A DNA stretch of 64,000 bases, taken from contig NW_004454280.1 of assembly GCF_000283155.1 (NCBI RefSeq), positions 1,193,926 through 1,257,925 of the forward strand, in the 5' to 3' direction. Position numbers and translations under genes: made by a program. The stretch comes from Ceratotherium simum simum (lineage: Eukaryota > Chordata > Mammalia > Perissodactyla > Rhinocerotidae). Numbering within the stretch: the stretch's first letter is position 1; every line of letters begins with the position of its first letter. Positions 10,035-22,859 of the stretch are shown here, piece after piece. The notes beneath the pieces were generated by a model. It was given only the letters and a program-made list of their open reading frames with translations, was not told where the DNA came from and did not search any database.

Positions 10035-11340
10035 AATTTATTTATTTAACAAGTAATTATCACGTGCCAGGCACTGGGCTAGACTCTAGATATTTATTTA
10101 CTGGAGAACACAAATAGAGATGGTCCCTGACCCCTTGGAGCTTATAGTCTGATGGAGGAGCTAGTACTCAAGAAAACAGACAAGTATATAATTAACAGTT
10201 TTGGAATGGGCAGGATGTGGAAGTAGAGAATAACAAAGAAGGAAGGGGTCCCTACTTGCATGGGGGGTCAGGAAAAGTTTATCTGAGGAGATGACATTTA
10301 AACTGAGACCTGAAGAATGAGGAGCCGGAAGTCAGGCAGGTGGGAGAAAGAACAGTTCATGCGGAGGGAATGGCGTGTGCAGAAGTTTGGAGGAGGGGAG
10401 GATCTTGGCATTGCTGGGGAGGGAGAGGAAGCTGGTGTGGCTGGAGCACAGGGAAGCTCAGAAGGGAGGTGCAGGAGGAGGTTGGGGGGGCAGGCAGGCC
10501 CAGATCACACAGCGCCTTGCAGGTCACGGCAAGGAGTTTGGATTTATTCTGAGTAGAATTGGAAGGAAGCTTCCAAAGCCAAGTAGTGATATTAAAATTG
10601 TGTTTTGAAAAGGTGACTCTGGCTACTGTGTGGAGAATTAAGAGGAGGAGGTGAGAAGGACCTCAGAGAGGTTACTTTAGTAACACCACGTCAGAGATGG
10701 TGGCACCTAGGCCAGGGGTGGGGTGGCCATGTGGAGAGAGATAAGTGGGTAAATTTGAGACATTTTGGAGATCGAAATGATGTACCTTGATGTGGGAGCA
10801 AGGGAGACGGAGGAACGCCAGGATGGCTGTGGGCTTCTGGCTTGAGTGTCTTAGTGGGTGATGGTGCCATTTTCTACAATGGCGAAGGCTCAGTGGGGAG
10901 AGATAAATTGGGAATTCCATTTTAGGCATGTTAATTTTGAGATGCCTTTGAGACATTCCTATCTGGAGCTTGACTGGAGTTATAAATTCTGGGGGTAGTT
11001 AGCATATTTATGATATTTAAATCTAGGGGAATGGGTAGGATCTCCCACAGAGAGACTGGCTTGAGAGGAGGCACTCAGAATGTGCCTGGCCCCCTGTAAG
11101 TGCCTGACGAGTGTTTGGTGGTGTTGTGATGGCACCCCAGGAGTCAAAAGGAGATTTTTGAAGAAGAGGAAATGGACAGCTATGTCAGATGCTGTTGAGA
11201 GGTCCAGAAAGATGAGGGCACACAGGTGACCACTGGATTGGGGAAAGTGGCGGACAGTGGGGACTTCTTCCACAGCAGTTTCGATGAAGTGGTGATTGTG
11301 GAAACCTGATCAGAGCTAAGGAAACGTTTGTCAGTTGGTT
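10035..11340 (-). mobile_element. Long L2 LINE remnant including reverse-transcriptase region, antisense
   Basis: The longest repeat here (about 1.3 kb). The plus strand starts with the inverted 3' UTR (CACGTGCCAGGCACTGGGCT; CCCCTTGGAGCTTATAGTCT) and runs into the inverted 3' coding part. On the minus strand, 11273-10980 still reads LIFLDLSTASDIAVH and FKYHKYANY, decayed versions of the L2 reverse-transcriptase AFDTVDH-type and YADD motifs, and 10956-10900 reads HLKINMPKMEF. The active-site aspartates are lost, so it is dead. Confidence 0.85.
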
Positions 11341-12439
11341 GGTCAGAGCTTCCTGGGAAAGATCCTCCTGGAAAGGGAATGCGTCCCATGTGGAGAAGTT
11401 GCTCATCTTTCCCCTTGGTGGAGAAATGACTAAGGAGAACCCAGGGCTGGCTTGGCTTTGGGAAGTGTGGGGTGGAGGTCATTGCCGCTGTGGGCGATCC
11501 CGGGTGCTCTGTCATGGCACTCCGCAGGTCCTAGGACTACACCCTTGGCCAGGTCATTCTATGATCCTGAGGCCCCCAGCCTTGGGGGCAGCCCATGGTG
11601 TGCCTGATGGTCTTCGATGCTGAACCATACTCTGCAATGTGATTTGGACCACAAACATTCTCACCTCCCATGTCCCTGGGCTCTGAGGGGCCACGATATG
11701 GTTTCCACTGATTCAGCTTCTCCAGCCATGGCCAAAAGAGTCCTTAAAATGTGGGAAGAGACCTTTCTGTAAGCCCCATGTTCTTCTGAGCAACCTAGAG
11801 GGCCTGCCCTCCCAGAGAAGGCAGCGTGGGGCCGCCCGGAGGAGCCTTGCTTTTTCAGCCTCCTTCATGAGGAGGCACGTAGCATAGCTGAGCAGAGCTT
11901 AAGAGGTGCCCCAGGCTACCCGCACTGGGTTCCTGGCCAGGGCATTTCAGCGGGTGGGGTGTGACTTTTCCATTGTGTTTGTCTTTCTGGGGCAGTATCC
12001 ACAGAGGTGAGGCAGGCCTGCTCCTCTTCTTATAAAGTAGCATTAGCCTGGTGTCCTGGAGCTGGTTGTCCATCTCAGGGCCCTTTCGGGGGCTGTCTTT
12101 GAAGACTTAGGGACCTGCAGGTAGCCCTGTTATCCCAGGGACTCTGAGGTGGGTGAGCATATCAGACAACCATTGGCGCCCTCCCCCTGGAGCAGAACCA
12201 GGATGTTGAGTTAATGACAAAGGAACAGTAAGATATTGCTCCTCATAAGAGTGGGAGGGAGGGTTGGGATAGCTGCTCACGCCCGGCGTGGCCCGGGCTC
12301 CTTGCTGTAGTCCAGCAGGAGTCCTCCTGAGTGTGCGATTTCTCTGTCACTCGGCCCCCGGGGGGCTCTCTGAGCACCGTGAACGTGCTGCAGGACAGAG
12401 TCCCAGCTGTGTTCTGCAAAGGGCGGCAGGAAGAGGCTG
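11341..12439 (+). other. Unique intron stretch
   Basis: No feature recognised apart from general GC richness. Confidence 0.5.
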
Positions 12440-12610
12440 GAGTCTCGGCCTGGCTTCAGAACCCCCCTCGGCAGTTCCATGAGCTTGGGCAGGTTCTGTA
12501 ACATCGCCGAGCCTCTATGCTCCCTTTCAAAATAAGGACAGTAACTCCTTCCTTGGCGCTTGGTAACCTGGTCAACAGGACCTCCATGAGCTCCATTTTT
12601 AGGTGCTCAG
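12440..12610 (+). repeat. MIR SINE, sense
   Basis: CCATGAGCTTGGGCAGGTTC, GAGCCTCTATGCTCCCTTTC and AAAATAAGGACAGTAACTCC follow MIR core order. Confidence 0.6.
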
Positions 12611-12809
12611 CACCCAGGGTGCCCCGAGCAGCCCAGGCTAGCGCTGGCTGCGAGGTGGGGGGCTGCCCCTCCGAGGCTGGCTGGGGCCACGGAAGGCAGC
12701 TTGGTGGTGGTATCTGAGCGAGCCTGAGGAGTAGGCCTATCCGAGGGGTGGCCCTCTGGTCCTCACAGGGGGAATGTGTGTGTTAAAAGGGGGCGAGGGA
12801 GGCAAGGGG

Positions 12810-13290
12810 GAACCAGCTCTTAAAACTCTTGGTGCATTTTGCCAAGGGGTCTGATTTTCTCTGGAAGACAGTGGGGAGCTGTGAAATATTTTAAGCAAGG
12901 TAGTAATACAATCCAGTTGGTGTTTTAGAAAGATGCCTTTGTCTGCTGTATGCACCATGGTCAGAGGAGAGCGAGGCTGGAGATGGGGAGCCCCACTGGG
13001 GACCCACTGTGATGGAGCTGAGGTCAAGGCAGAGGGGGAGTGGGGAGGCCTGATCCGAGACAGCTTCGGAGGCCTTCAGAGCTCAGTTCCGGGGACTTGC
13101 TGGATGCGGACCGTAAGGGAGGAGTCCAGGATGATGGCAAGGTCTCTGGCCTGGTGACTGGCTGGCTGGCAAAGCCATCACCTGAGAGAAGAGAGGAAGA
13201 GGAGGAGGTCTGGGCATAGAGGGAAGATGTTTGGATTTCTAACCTTTGTTTGAAAGTCTTTGGAACACACAAGTGGAAATGTCAGCAAAG
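12810..13290 (-). mobile_element. L2 LINE internal fragment, antisense
   Basis: Inverted L2 order: GTGGGGAGCTGTGAAATATT, GTTTTAGAAAGATGCCTTTG, then GGAGGAGTCCAGGATGATGG and TTTGGATTTCTAACC. Diverged, no open frame. Confidence 0.7.
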
Positions 13291-15964
13291 TATTTGTAAA
13301 TGTGGGAGTTTGGGAGGGAGGCTGGGACTTGAGATCAAGATTATGGGATTAAGTGAATAATGCAGGAAAAGCGTCAAGCGTGGGGCCCGGCACACAGGCC
13401 CCTGCCAAACATTAGTTCCTTTAGGGAGCTTGTAAGCTCATTTGGGGAGGCAGGGCTCACGTGTGCCAACAGTAAATACTAAGAGGAGGCCCTGCTTAAC
13501 TAAGTGTTGTAAGGATTAAACCACTTGCTGTAGCATTCAGAGAAGGGGAGCCGTGTGGCTGGAAGAGTCCCGGAAGGTGGCGTGGAGGGAGTCAGGGTCC
13601 TGCAGCTTGGCAGGAAGGAGGCTTCCAGGAGAAGGGGACAGAGCAGGGAAGCAGGACTGGGCATGGCTTGTCCCAGGCAGGGAGGGATGTCCTGCTTGGA
13701 GCAGAAGGCGCCAGTGGAGGGAGGAGAGTGAGTGTGCGTGTGTGTGCGATTGGAGCTTTGAGATGTCCTGGAGAGACACTGAGCAGATAGGGTCTCCCCA
13801 GCCCTTCCCGGCTCCCTGCCTGTCAGTCCCCAACTCCAACAGACTCAGGGTTCTCCAAACTTGTTGCTGTTTTAATAAGAGGAAGAAATAGAGTCAGGTG
13901 AAGGGTCCTGGATGAGGAGTTACACTAAATCCTAACACACCTGCAGTCCTGTTACTACCTGTGCCCATAACTAACTCTGTGATCTCGTCGGAAACTGGAA
14001 TCAGTTACCTTGTTAGGTAGTGAGTGCCCCATCCTGAGAGGTATGGAGCAGAGGATGGAGGCCCCTTACCAGGCCTCAGGTGAGGATCAGGTTAGTGATC
14101 TGTTTAGGTTCCTTCTGAGAGGTGTAAGTGGATCTGCTGTCTCTAGGGGTCAAGTGAAGGGAGTGGATTTTGTGATCTAGGGGGCTCCCTCTGCTCCTTC
14201 CCCTCCCCTCCCCCTCCCCTTTCTCTCTTTTCTTCCTAATTTTCAAAATCAAATTCACTTTACTGTTTTTGCTGACTATAAAAGCTGTGTGCACTCACTA
14301 TAAAACATAATTCAGGCAAGACAGGACGGTCTGTTAGAGAAAGTAGAAATCATGCACAATCCTCACACCCTGAAATAAGCCACGATTAACTTTTTGGGGA
14401 ATATATACTTCCAGCCCTTTTAAATATGCATACACATATTTAACAAAAATTATGTTGTGCGGTGTGCACTGTTTTGTAGGCTGTTTTTTCCTCTAAATAC
14501 ATTGTTACCATTTTAGCTTTTGTTCACATCTCCGTAAGGGTGGGTTTGCTGGTTTGAATGGCGGTCTGGTTTCCCCTGGGGGTTTGGGTCCCTGTGGGTG
14601 ACATGCAGAGCCTGTCTTCCTACACGTATCCAGTCATGCTCATCGTGTGTCTGGATGGGAGCCTGCGGATGGGGGAGACAGCACAGTCTAGGCTCTCAGA
14701 GGGAAGGAGTACTCAGGCAGCAAGACCCTCGGAGAGCCCTTGGCTCCCGGGACGCAGTACTATGAGGTGAGGTGGGGATGGGGAGGGGAATGAAGCAGCG
14801 TCTTCACAGTGGGTGGGAGTGTCCCTGGGTAGTCTCCATTTGTGGGTTTGGGTTGTTTCCCGCTGGGGTGCGTCATTAAGGAGAGTGTGGTCTGTTTGCT
14901 CTGACTTCTTAGGGCAGTGGCAGTGTGCAGGGCGAGGACTGTAATGGAGCCAGTGAATTTCAGAATGGAATATGCGGAGGCCTCTGTAGCAGCCATCCAG
15001 AGACAAGGAAAGATGGTGCCCAAAGAGGAAAATTTTAGAAATCAGTATGTGTGATGGCAACGTTGAAAAATAAGCTGGCTGGTGAGGTTGAGAGGGGCTG
15101 TGGGGCCCAGTGGAGAGGGCTGGAGAGTGTTGGCGGCTGGGCCCAGAAGGAAGGCGTGGGCTGGTGACATATTTTCTCCACTTGGTTTTCCTAAGTGTTT
15201 TGTTTCTCTGGGGCACTTTTAAGTAAACCAAGCGAGGATCATTGCCAGCTACTTGCTAATCTTCCCCTAGTTCCAGCAGGAACAATTGGAAATCCCTAAG
15301 AAATCAACAAGTAGTAGCTACGGAGTGGTAACTAGTGAGCTCAAAGACTTGGGGGTTGCGGCAGGGTAGTGAGGCTGCCAGCCCTCCCTGCTGATGGCAG
15401 GAACTGCGAGCTGCGCTGGGGGAGGTGGGCTCCTGTCTCCTGGAAGGTGGGTGGGGCAGGAAGAAAGCTGGGCAGGTGAACAGGTCTGGGGGTCCTCCCC
15501 TACCCCCTGCCATTGGAATCTCGTCCACAGAAGCCCAGCGAGGAGGCACTTGGGCCACCTCTGCTGCCTGTCTCCTGCTGCAGGCTCATTGTATTCTAGT
15601 TGCTTTAATTAGGGCCTGTGTCTTTATGGAGCTTGCGGGTAGAGGAGGTCTGGGAGAGAGAACCAACCAGAGCAAGAAGGTGGGGAAGGGAGAGCCCTGG
15701 AGGTCCCGACCCTCTGGCCTGAGCACCCACCTCCCTGTACTGCGTGGAGAAAAGATGGCTTGGAGGGACCCTGGTATGATGGTGTATAACAAGGGGGCTG
15801 GCAGGGATGGGGCCGTGGTTTCTATGTCTCCAGTGTGCCTCAGCCTTATTCATGATGGGTGAAAGGTGTGCTGTCTGGAAAGGTGGCAGCTGTGGGCAGA
15901 GCAAGACATCACTGTGCCTGAAAATGTGTCTGGGTGGAGTCCTAAGTCTGCGTGATTTCACCTT
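13291..15964 (+). other. Intron stretch, mostly unique
   Basis: Contains a C/T-rich run (14196-14237) and an A/T-rich segment (14240-14530) that looks like a diverged LINE 3' fragment (CTTCCAGCCCTTTTAAATATGC; TGCACTGTTTTGTAGGCTG) but is unassigned. The rest is unique, with no coding signal. Confidence 0.5.
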
Positions 15965-16110
15965 GAAACAGAGCTAGAGGAGATCTTGAAGCTCATCCCA
16001 ACAAAATTTGATTTTATAGATGAAGAAACTGAGGCCCAGAGAGGTGACATTATCTGCCTAAAGTCACACAGCTAGGGAGTGGCAAGACTCAGGCAAAAGG
16101 TCAGGTCTTG
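15965..16110 (-). repeat. MIR-family SINE, antisense
   Basis: GATGAAGAAACTGAGGCCCA followed by AAAGTCACACAGCTAGGGAG. Lies back to back with the next MIR. Confidence 0.75.
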
Positions 16111-16134
16111 CCTCCCTGGGTAATGCGAGGCATC

Positions 16135-16280
16135 TTGGCATGGCAGAGGGTAAACAGGACAGGGAATCAAAAACCTAGGACATGAAGCATCTCTGAGCCT
16201 CAGTTTCCTTATTTAAAAAATGGACAGTATCAAATCTGTCCTCTCCACCTCCTGGGGCCTTTGTAGAAAATGAGAGAAGA
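16135..16280 (+). repeat. MIR SINE, sense
   Basis: GCATCTCTGAGCCTCAGTTTC followed by CTTATTTAAAAAATGGACAG is MIR core and 3' part. Confidence 0.75.
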
Positions 16281-18639
16281 TCGGGGAAGGTTCTGGGAAT
16301 GCTGCAAAGAATGCCCCTGTCAGCCCTCCCCCCATGTTTAAAGGGTGCTGTTTCCCAGCACGGAGTGCTGGCCTGTAGACCTGGGGAGAAAGGTGGGGCA
16401 GCGATGGGTAGATGCCCCCAGAAGGGGGAAGGGGCAGAATGTCAGGGAAGGCTTGGTGGTTGGGTGCATGCAGAGCCCTGGAGATAGCTTTTGGCTTCTG
16501 GCTGTGCACAGAAGGTCTAAAACCCGCTGGATGACAGGCTAGACCCAGCCTCCGCTTCCCTCCCTTTCCTTCCATTCCCTTCCCAGGAAGCCCATCAGAC
16601 AGTCTCGAACCCCCGTAGTCCTGCCAGAAGCCCGGCTGGTCCGTGGTGCCCTGAGCGCTGGGAAGGAAGGGGTGTGGGCCATGGGACTGTCCGTCACTGG
16701 CGTCCCTAGGCTACAGCCGCTCCCTCACCCCCCCTTCTGTAGGGGCTCAGGCCTGCGCTGCTCTTGTCCCCCTGCCCTTTGGATCCACCTCCCGGAGGTC
16801 AGTGGCAGAAAGGCGCGGGGAGAAACAGAAACGGTGACGACTTTGGTTTTTCCCTCCTGTCGGAGCCTGGGGAGGGTGGTTGTTTTGCTTCCTGGACCTC
16901 AGTGGAGAATTCTCTGCCAGACAATCATCTCGGAGCTTTCATTGCTTTCTGATGCTCCTCTAACTGCACAGGGTCGGCTATTAAATGGTCATCAAACCTC
17001 AGCCTCTATCCCATCAATAGTCATAAAGTTGGGGAGATAAAAGCCATCAGTTTTCCATTATAGCTGAAAGCAATACTGTAGATAGCTATTTTCTGAAAGC
17101 TGCAGATAGATGTATTTTAACTAGAGCAGGGTTTCCAGTGGCCCCCAGCTTAGCCGTGGGCCCTGCTGGGCCTGGGATACCCCACCAGGTGGTTAAAGTA
17201 GAGGAGGGGCCAGGGCTTTCTCTTTTCATCTCCTCTCTTCTCAGAGCACTGAAAGGGCACATCCTCAGGTGGGGGTGCTGGGCAGAGGCCGCCGTGGTGG
17301 GACTGTGGGCATGGATCCTTCCTTCTAACCAGACACTGTAGATAAATGCAGGGGTTGTAATCTGCTTGTTCTAAGGAGAAATGACCTTCCTCTTCCTGGT
17401 CTTGGGCTGTGGGCGGATGGGGGGCTGGGCCCCGGGTAGGTGCCTGGTGATTTGTGGGGAGTTTGGGGAGGGGAGGGGTCAGGGCCTGCAGGCTGGGTCC
17501 TGTGGAGGCTGGGAGGCGGGATGCGGCATGTTGGGAGGGGTGGCACTCCTGATGTGCAGTCCCTGTCGCCTCTCATGGGTGAGCAGGTCATTTGGAAATG
17601 GATTTTGCAATCAAACAGCTCGGCAGTGAGCAGCCATCAGATAAGTCCTCAGAATGAACTTTTAAAGCACTCAAACCCCAGGGCCCTCCTGCCTCTGGTT
17701 GCAGAAGAATCTGGGCTCTGAGACCCCCTGCCCCGGACCACGCAGCCTCTTTTCTTGACACCCCTTCCAGGCGCCTGCGCCAAGCCTCCCTGGACGGGCT
17801 CTGCTTTGCCTGCCTCTGGGATCTTACAGGGACAGGGTCCCTGCCTAGAACGTCCTCCTGACGAAACGGGAAGTGCCCATTCGTCTTAGAAGACCCTTCG
17901 AGGTCACTGCCTCTTTGGAGCTTCTCTGTCTTTCTGGAAGTTGTGTTCTGTTCCCTGTGCTCTGACACCACTTTGTCCCAAGGCCCGTCACAGCTATTCT
18001 TAGGATGCGTCGCACGTGTCAAGTGTCTGCACCTTACTCCACAAGGCTCTAGGGTCAGATCACATCTCCTGACTTCTCTAAATGGGCTGCAGTTTCCCCC
18101 TCCCCGCCCCAGCCGGCAGGAAATGCAGGCCCAGTTATTGAGCTTCCCCTGTGTGTGGCCTGCAGGACCCCTCTCTGCAGGGAAAGACTGATTTCAGCCT
18201 GTGGTGGTGGTCCTTCTGCCAGCCTCACTGTGGGACGGAGTCCTTGAGCATCTGCTGGGCACCCCTTTTCCCCACAGTTGTAAACTCGACTCACCCCAGA
18301 CTTGCCCAGAGAGAGCCTCCAGGAGCTTCCGTCAAGGCCGTTCAGCAGCTCCCAGCGTCCCTCATCTGGGCCCTAGGGCAGTGGGGCCCAGGTTTCCTCT
18401 AGCTTGGGGAACCGGCCTTCTCTCCCGCCCTGTTGGGCTTCTCTGCTCTCTCCATCGCCAAGCCCTGGGCATCTCTGGCTCTTGGCCTGCCTTCACGAGG
18501 CTTCTGTAAATAAGGCCTCTTGTGAGTGACAGGGACACCTAGGTTTCCAGGCTTCAAAGTCATGCTCGCCTTCTAGAAGGGGCCCATGGGTGTGGGGTGG
18601 GGAAGAGAAAACACTTGTCATCATTTCAGTTCTTTCTGT
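16281..18639 (+). other. Unique intron stretch with an AT-rich island
   Basis: Mostly GC-rich unique DNA. The AT-rich unique block 16895-17125 stands out (see finding). No repeat or gene recognised. Confidence 0.5.
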
Positions 18640-18815
18640 TCTGCTATACTCTCTGCCCGAGGATGAGACACAGCTGCCCTCTGCACCAGGCTGTCCTGCC
18701 TGCAGTGGCCCATGTGTCTCTCTCGGTTACACCTTGCTTGTTCCTTTACTCCTGCACCCCTCCCGGGCCTGGCACAGTGCATGGGCAATCAACACTTGCT
18801 GAGTTCTTGAATGCT
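18640..18815 (+). mobile_element. L2 LINE 3' end, sense
   Basis: CGGGCCTGGCACAGTGCATG then CAATCAACACTTGCTGAGTTC resembles the L2 3' terminus. Confidence 0.5.
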
Positions 18816-21434
18816 CTTTGTCTCCTTAAACAGAGACTGTGGAAGGTAACTTAACCTTTCCTTGATGACACAAGGAGGTGGTACAGCTCTCCTTGACACC
18901 CAGTGAAGTTGCACAGATGTTCGATTTCAGCTGTTACTGACTTGTATAGAACTGAGCGCCCCCATGCTCATGAGCCCCAGATACTGTGAATTTTGACTCA
19001 TCGTGTTTTGCTTTTCTAGTATTTCTATCTCCTTCACTGTGTTTGCTGTCACTTCTTGCTGAAGGTTCTGTCTGCCCCTGGGAGTTCCCTTCTCTCACCC
19101 TTTCTCTTTTGCTGGTTTTCCATGGAAGAGAAAACTAGAGCACCCATATTAGAATTATGTGTGCTCTAGGAGCCACTGGCCTCTAAGTAGAGAGATGAGG
19201 GATTTTCCTGGAAGTGAAGTATCTGTGTTAGTGTACAAACGTTACCTCTGTGCAGGCGGTGTGCTCGTTCTCGGCAGGCTGCCAGAGGAGTGACCTACAA
19301 AAGTGCTGTTATGGTGGAACCTTCCAGATTAAAAATATATATTCTAAGATGACTTTGAAAAGGGACAAGAGAGTGTATTTAGGCCTTTTGGAATTAGAAT
19401 TGGCTACTGAGATGGATAAGGATAGGGAACTCGCTGTTTCTCTGCAAAAGAAAATGACCAAGTCCTCATGGTCCTCAATTTTCCCTGATGACCTTGGTGA
19501 CAACACAGTTTCACTGTCTTTTTGTCGCTGACTGTGGGCCCGGGGATTCGGATGAGGGCGGTTTTGGTCTCGGGAGTGGGGTTGTGGCCCAGCACAGGAC
19601 CCGTCTCATCCTCCTCACTGTGGGATGGTAACCACCCGGGGTCGGTGATGGGGGCAGTAATGCCTGTCCTGAGCAGGGGTGCTGTGAGGACCAGTGGAGA
19701 TAACGCACAGTGAGGGGTGAGGGCTTCTTTTCAAATATCACGAAGTGCGAGCTGGGATAGTGTCAGCCGCTTGATGGAAGGGACAAGCCTTAGGCCAGAA
19801 TTCCTGGCTCCTGCCTGCAAATCGGCCGCATGTCATTGGGGAACCTCAGGGACGCCATGTAACCTCTCAGAGTTTGCTGTTTTATCTGAAATCAAAGGGG
19901 CTGAATGAAATGATGCTTATTCCAGCATCTGTGTTCCATAAACTGTTATTTGCCTTATTTCTAGGATTGAGAGCAGAGGAGGAGGGAGTATGTGGTCCGA
20001 GGAGAACCATGGGCTCAGGGCATTAATAAAGTTCCTGCCACCCAGCGAGGTCAGAAAACGGAGGGCTGTGCACTGTGTCCTGTGCCTCTGTGTGTTTGCC
20101 CGAGAAGATGCGGGTGCTGCGTGTTTAACAATGCTGTGCATGTGTGAGGTGTGAGGTGTGGGGGACCGAGAAACACCCAGGGAGACGTGGGCCTGCAAGG
20201 CAGTGCTTGAGTGGCTGAGCTGTCAGGAGAGGGTGTTTCACTGTGCGTGGCCGTGCAGGGCTCAGACTCTCGCCCTTCTGGCGTGTAGACAGGAGCGGCT
20301 TCATTTCTGTAGTGACGCGTCTCGAAGGTCCCTCTTGTGCCACAACACTGAGAACCCTAGAAATACCTTTACAGTCCCTCCTCCTCCTGTCAAGGGAGGA
20401 CGTGGGGGGTCTCCCTGATGGCCCATCCCATCCTTGAATTCTCTGGGTGGGGTGGCAAAAGATAGGTCATCTCTCCAGAGCATTCTGGGCACAGCCTCTC
20501 TAATTCTAGGTTTTCTGGGTCTGGGCCCACAGGCTGTTCTGTGTGGCATTTGGGCTTCCGAGGCCCAGAAGCACGGGGGCCAGGCAGGCTGGGGGGGGAT
20601 GTGGTCCCCTAATTCTTGTGGCCAGACGAACAAAGAGGAGAGAGTCATTCCTTGGTGACTCCACCCAGGGTCACTGAGCCCTTTAGGGGTGGCAGTGGGA
20701 GGAAGGGAGACTGGGTGTGTGTATCCTTTGGGGGATGAGTGTGTATTCAGATGAGGGTGCGTGAGTGAATGAACGTGTGTGTAGCACGCAAGAGGTATTT
20801 TCTATGTGAGCGGGTCTGTATGTTGTCTGGATTTTGTCAGCATGCTCCGCCAAAATGTTTCTGAACTGTAGGTGCTACTTCTGTAAAGAAATTGCCTTCT
20901 TCTTTAATAATAACAGAACTCAGGCTCTCCACACTTGTAAAAAGGGGGAATCTGTAAGTGGAAGGAGGGGCAGGCGGGCCCCTTTCCCTGGAGGGTCTTT
21001 CGTGATGGCCACCACCATCCCCGTGTGTGAAGGGGCGGGCAGCCCTGCCCTGTAACACTCAGGATCCAGAGAGAATGTCTCTGTACTTTCTACTACCCCA
21101 CAGCACAGCAGGGGTCAGGCCCAGATGGGTATTGACACATACATAAAGGCTCCGGGGAGACACAGGGAGGTAAACGCAGAGAGTAACCTGTTTCCCCGAG
21201 GCTGGCATGCTCTTCAGGCCAGCCACCCCGACTACTCTCCCATGTGATAGGCTCCACTTGGGATCTACCCGGGCACAGGCCTAAGTACCTGACACTTTGC
21301 TGTCCAGACCCCAGAGAGCAAGGCTGCCAGAGGGGATCTGTCCCTTCCCCTCATAGTTGACGCTGGGAGCCCCACCCCCTTGGGGAGACCAGGCTTTCCC
21401 CAAAGGACATGGCCCTCCGAGGTGGAAGAGGCTC
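18816..21434 (+). other. Mostly unique intron stretch
   Basis: Holds one weak MIR-like piece (19795-19920: GTCATTGGGGAACCTCAGGG; TTTATCTGAAATCAAAGGGG) and a TG-rich patch (20715-20810). The 93-codon frame at 19250 resembles no family I know. Confidence 0.5.
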
Positions 21435-21655
21435 TCGTGTCAGGTACTGTGTCACTGTGAGGAATTTTCATGCTCAGCCTCACATGCTCTTGACAGCCCT
21501 TTGAGGCGGGCACTATTATTATTTCTCTGTGTTCAGATAAGGACACTGAGGACCAGAGATTTTAAGTGACTTGCCCAAGATCACACAACTTATAGGGTGG
21601 AGCAGAAGCCTGAAGCAGGGCTGACTCCAAAAGCTGGGTTTTCGCTGTTATTCTG
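21435..21655 (-). repeat. MIR SINE, antisense
   Basis: GGTACTGTGTCACTGTGAGG, TTTGAGGCGGGCACTATTAT, AGATAAGGACACTGAGGACC and GACTTGCCCAAGATCACACA form an inverted MIR. Confidence 0.85.
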
Positions 21656-21664
21656 CATTGTCTC

Positions 21665-21850
21665 TCCAGATGTGGCCCGTGGGCCCCAGATCCGTCAACT
21701 GCGATGCTTGTTAACATGCTGATTCCTGGGTCCCTCCTAAAACCTATGGATACAGACTCCCTGGGTTCGGGGCCCAGGGATCCAATTTTCCCCGGCTCCT
21801 TGGGTGGTTGCCTTCACAGTGAGGGCTGAAAACGGATGCATGCAGGCACA
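21665..21850 (+). mobile_element. MER5A-like hAT DNA transposon fossil
   Basis: Order of GTGGCCCGTGGGCCCCAGAT, GCTTGTTAACATGCTGATTC, TGGGTCCCTCCTAAAACCTA and GGGGCCCAGGGATCCAATTT follows the short non-autonomous Charlie-type element MER5A. Confidence 0.65.
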
Positions 21851-22859
21851 CCCTGGCACTGGTCGGGCTCTGGGGCCCATGCCTGGAATCAGTGCCGTGC
21901 GGGGGCCTGAAGAGAAGGTCCTGGGCTGGGCAGCCTGACAAACTACTCTGCTTCCGTGATCCAATGTAGGGAGTTTGTGTGCTGATGTCTCCACCTTCTC
22001 TGTGTTCTCTAGAACTCTTCCAGTGGTAGATGGAGTGCGCCTGGGCTGGAGAGTGGCCCAGATTTATCTGCCACTGACTTGTGTGGAGCATCCAAAACTT
22101 TTGTTTTAATATCCAGCCAGCACTTTTACTATTAAAATGACCCCTCCTGTTTAGCCTTTGGAAAACAGCCCAAGTGTTTGCCATGAATGCAGACAGTCGC
22201 TGGAAATGGGATGTCAGTGCAGAGACCACTGTGGTGTGATGGAACAGACGGATGGCCCAAGCCTTGGAGACTCAGTTAGGCCCAGCATGGAGGCCAGTGC
22301 TTGTGGTCAGACTAGGAGGGGAAGCGCTCACTGCATGAGTCTGGCTGACCCCCATTACAGCAAGTCAGCTGACAAACGTGGCATCCTGCACGGCCTCCCT
22401 AACCCCTTGCTGAGGCATGCCTGGCCCTGGGGGGACATAGGATTGGAGCCTGGGAGCCTGAGGAAGCGAGGCCAAGGCCCTGCAGCTGTCCTGCCCTGAT
22501 AAGACAAAGGGAGGGGGGAGAGAACAGTGGGAATCGCTCTCCCAGGGTGTTGCTGCAGGGGCAGGTCCTGGGGATCTGGTGCTAGAGGGGCCCTGATCCT
22601 CTCCCCATGGCAGCCCCCAAGGGCCTACCCAGAGAAGGCCCCCAGCAGGGCCAGGCAAGGCCCTGTCTGTCTCCCATAGAGCTGGGCTCAGCCCCAGATG
22701 GGCACCAGAGACTGAGACCCTGGAGAGTAAAAACCTGTCCTTGGAGGAGAGGTCACCCAGGCTGAACATGCAGAGGGTCTCAGCCTGCATCTGAACCCAG
22801 CTTGGGTAGGGATGAGGGTGAGGTCCAGTGCCTGCTGCAAGGGGAAGGCGATTGATGCA

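Noticed and set aside
10672..11273. Minus-strand frames with polymerase-like motifs
   Set aside because: As a gene: the catalytic residues are lost and the frame is broken; kept only as an L2 fossil.
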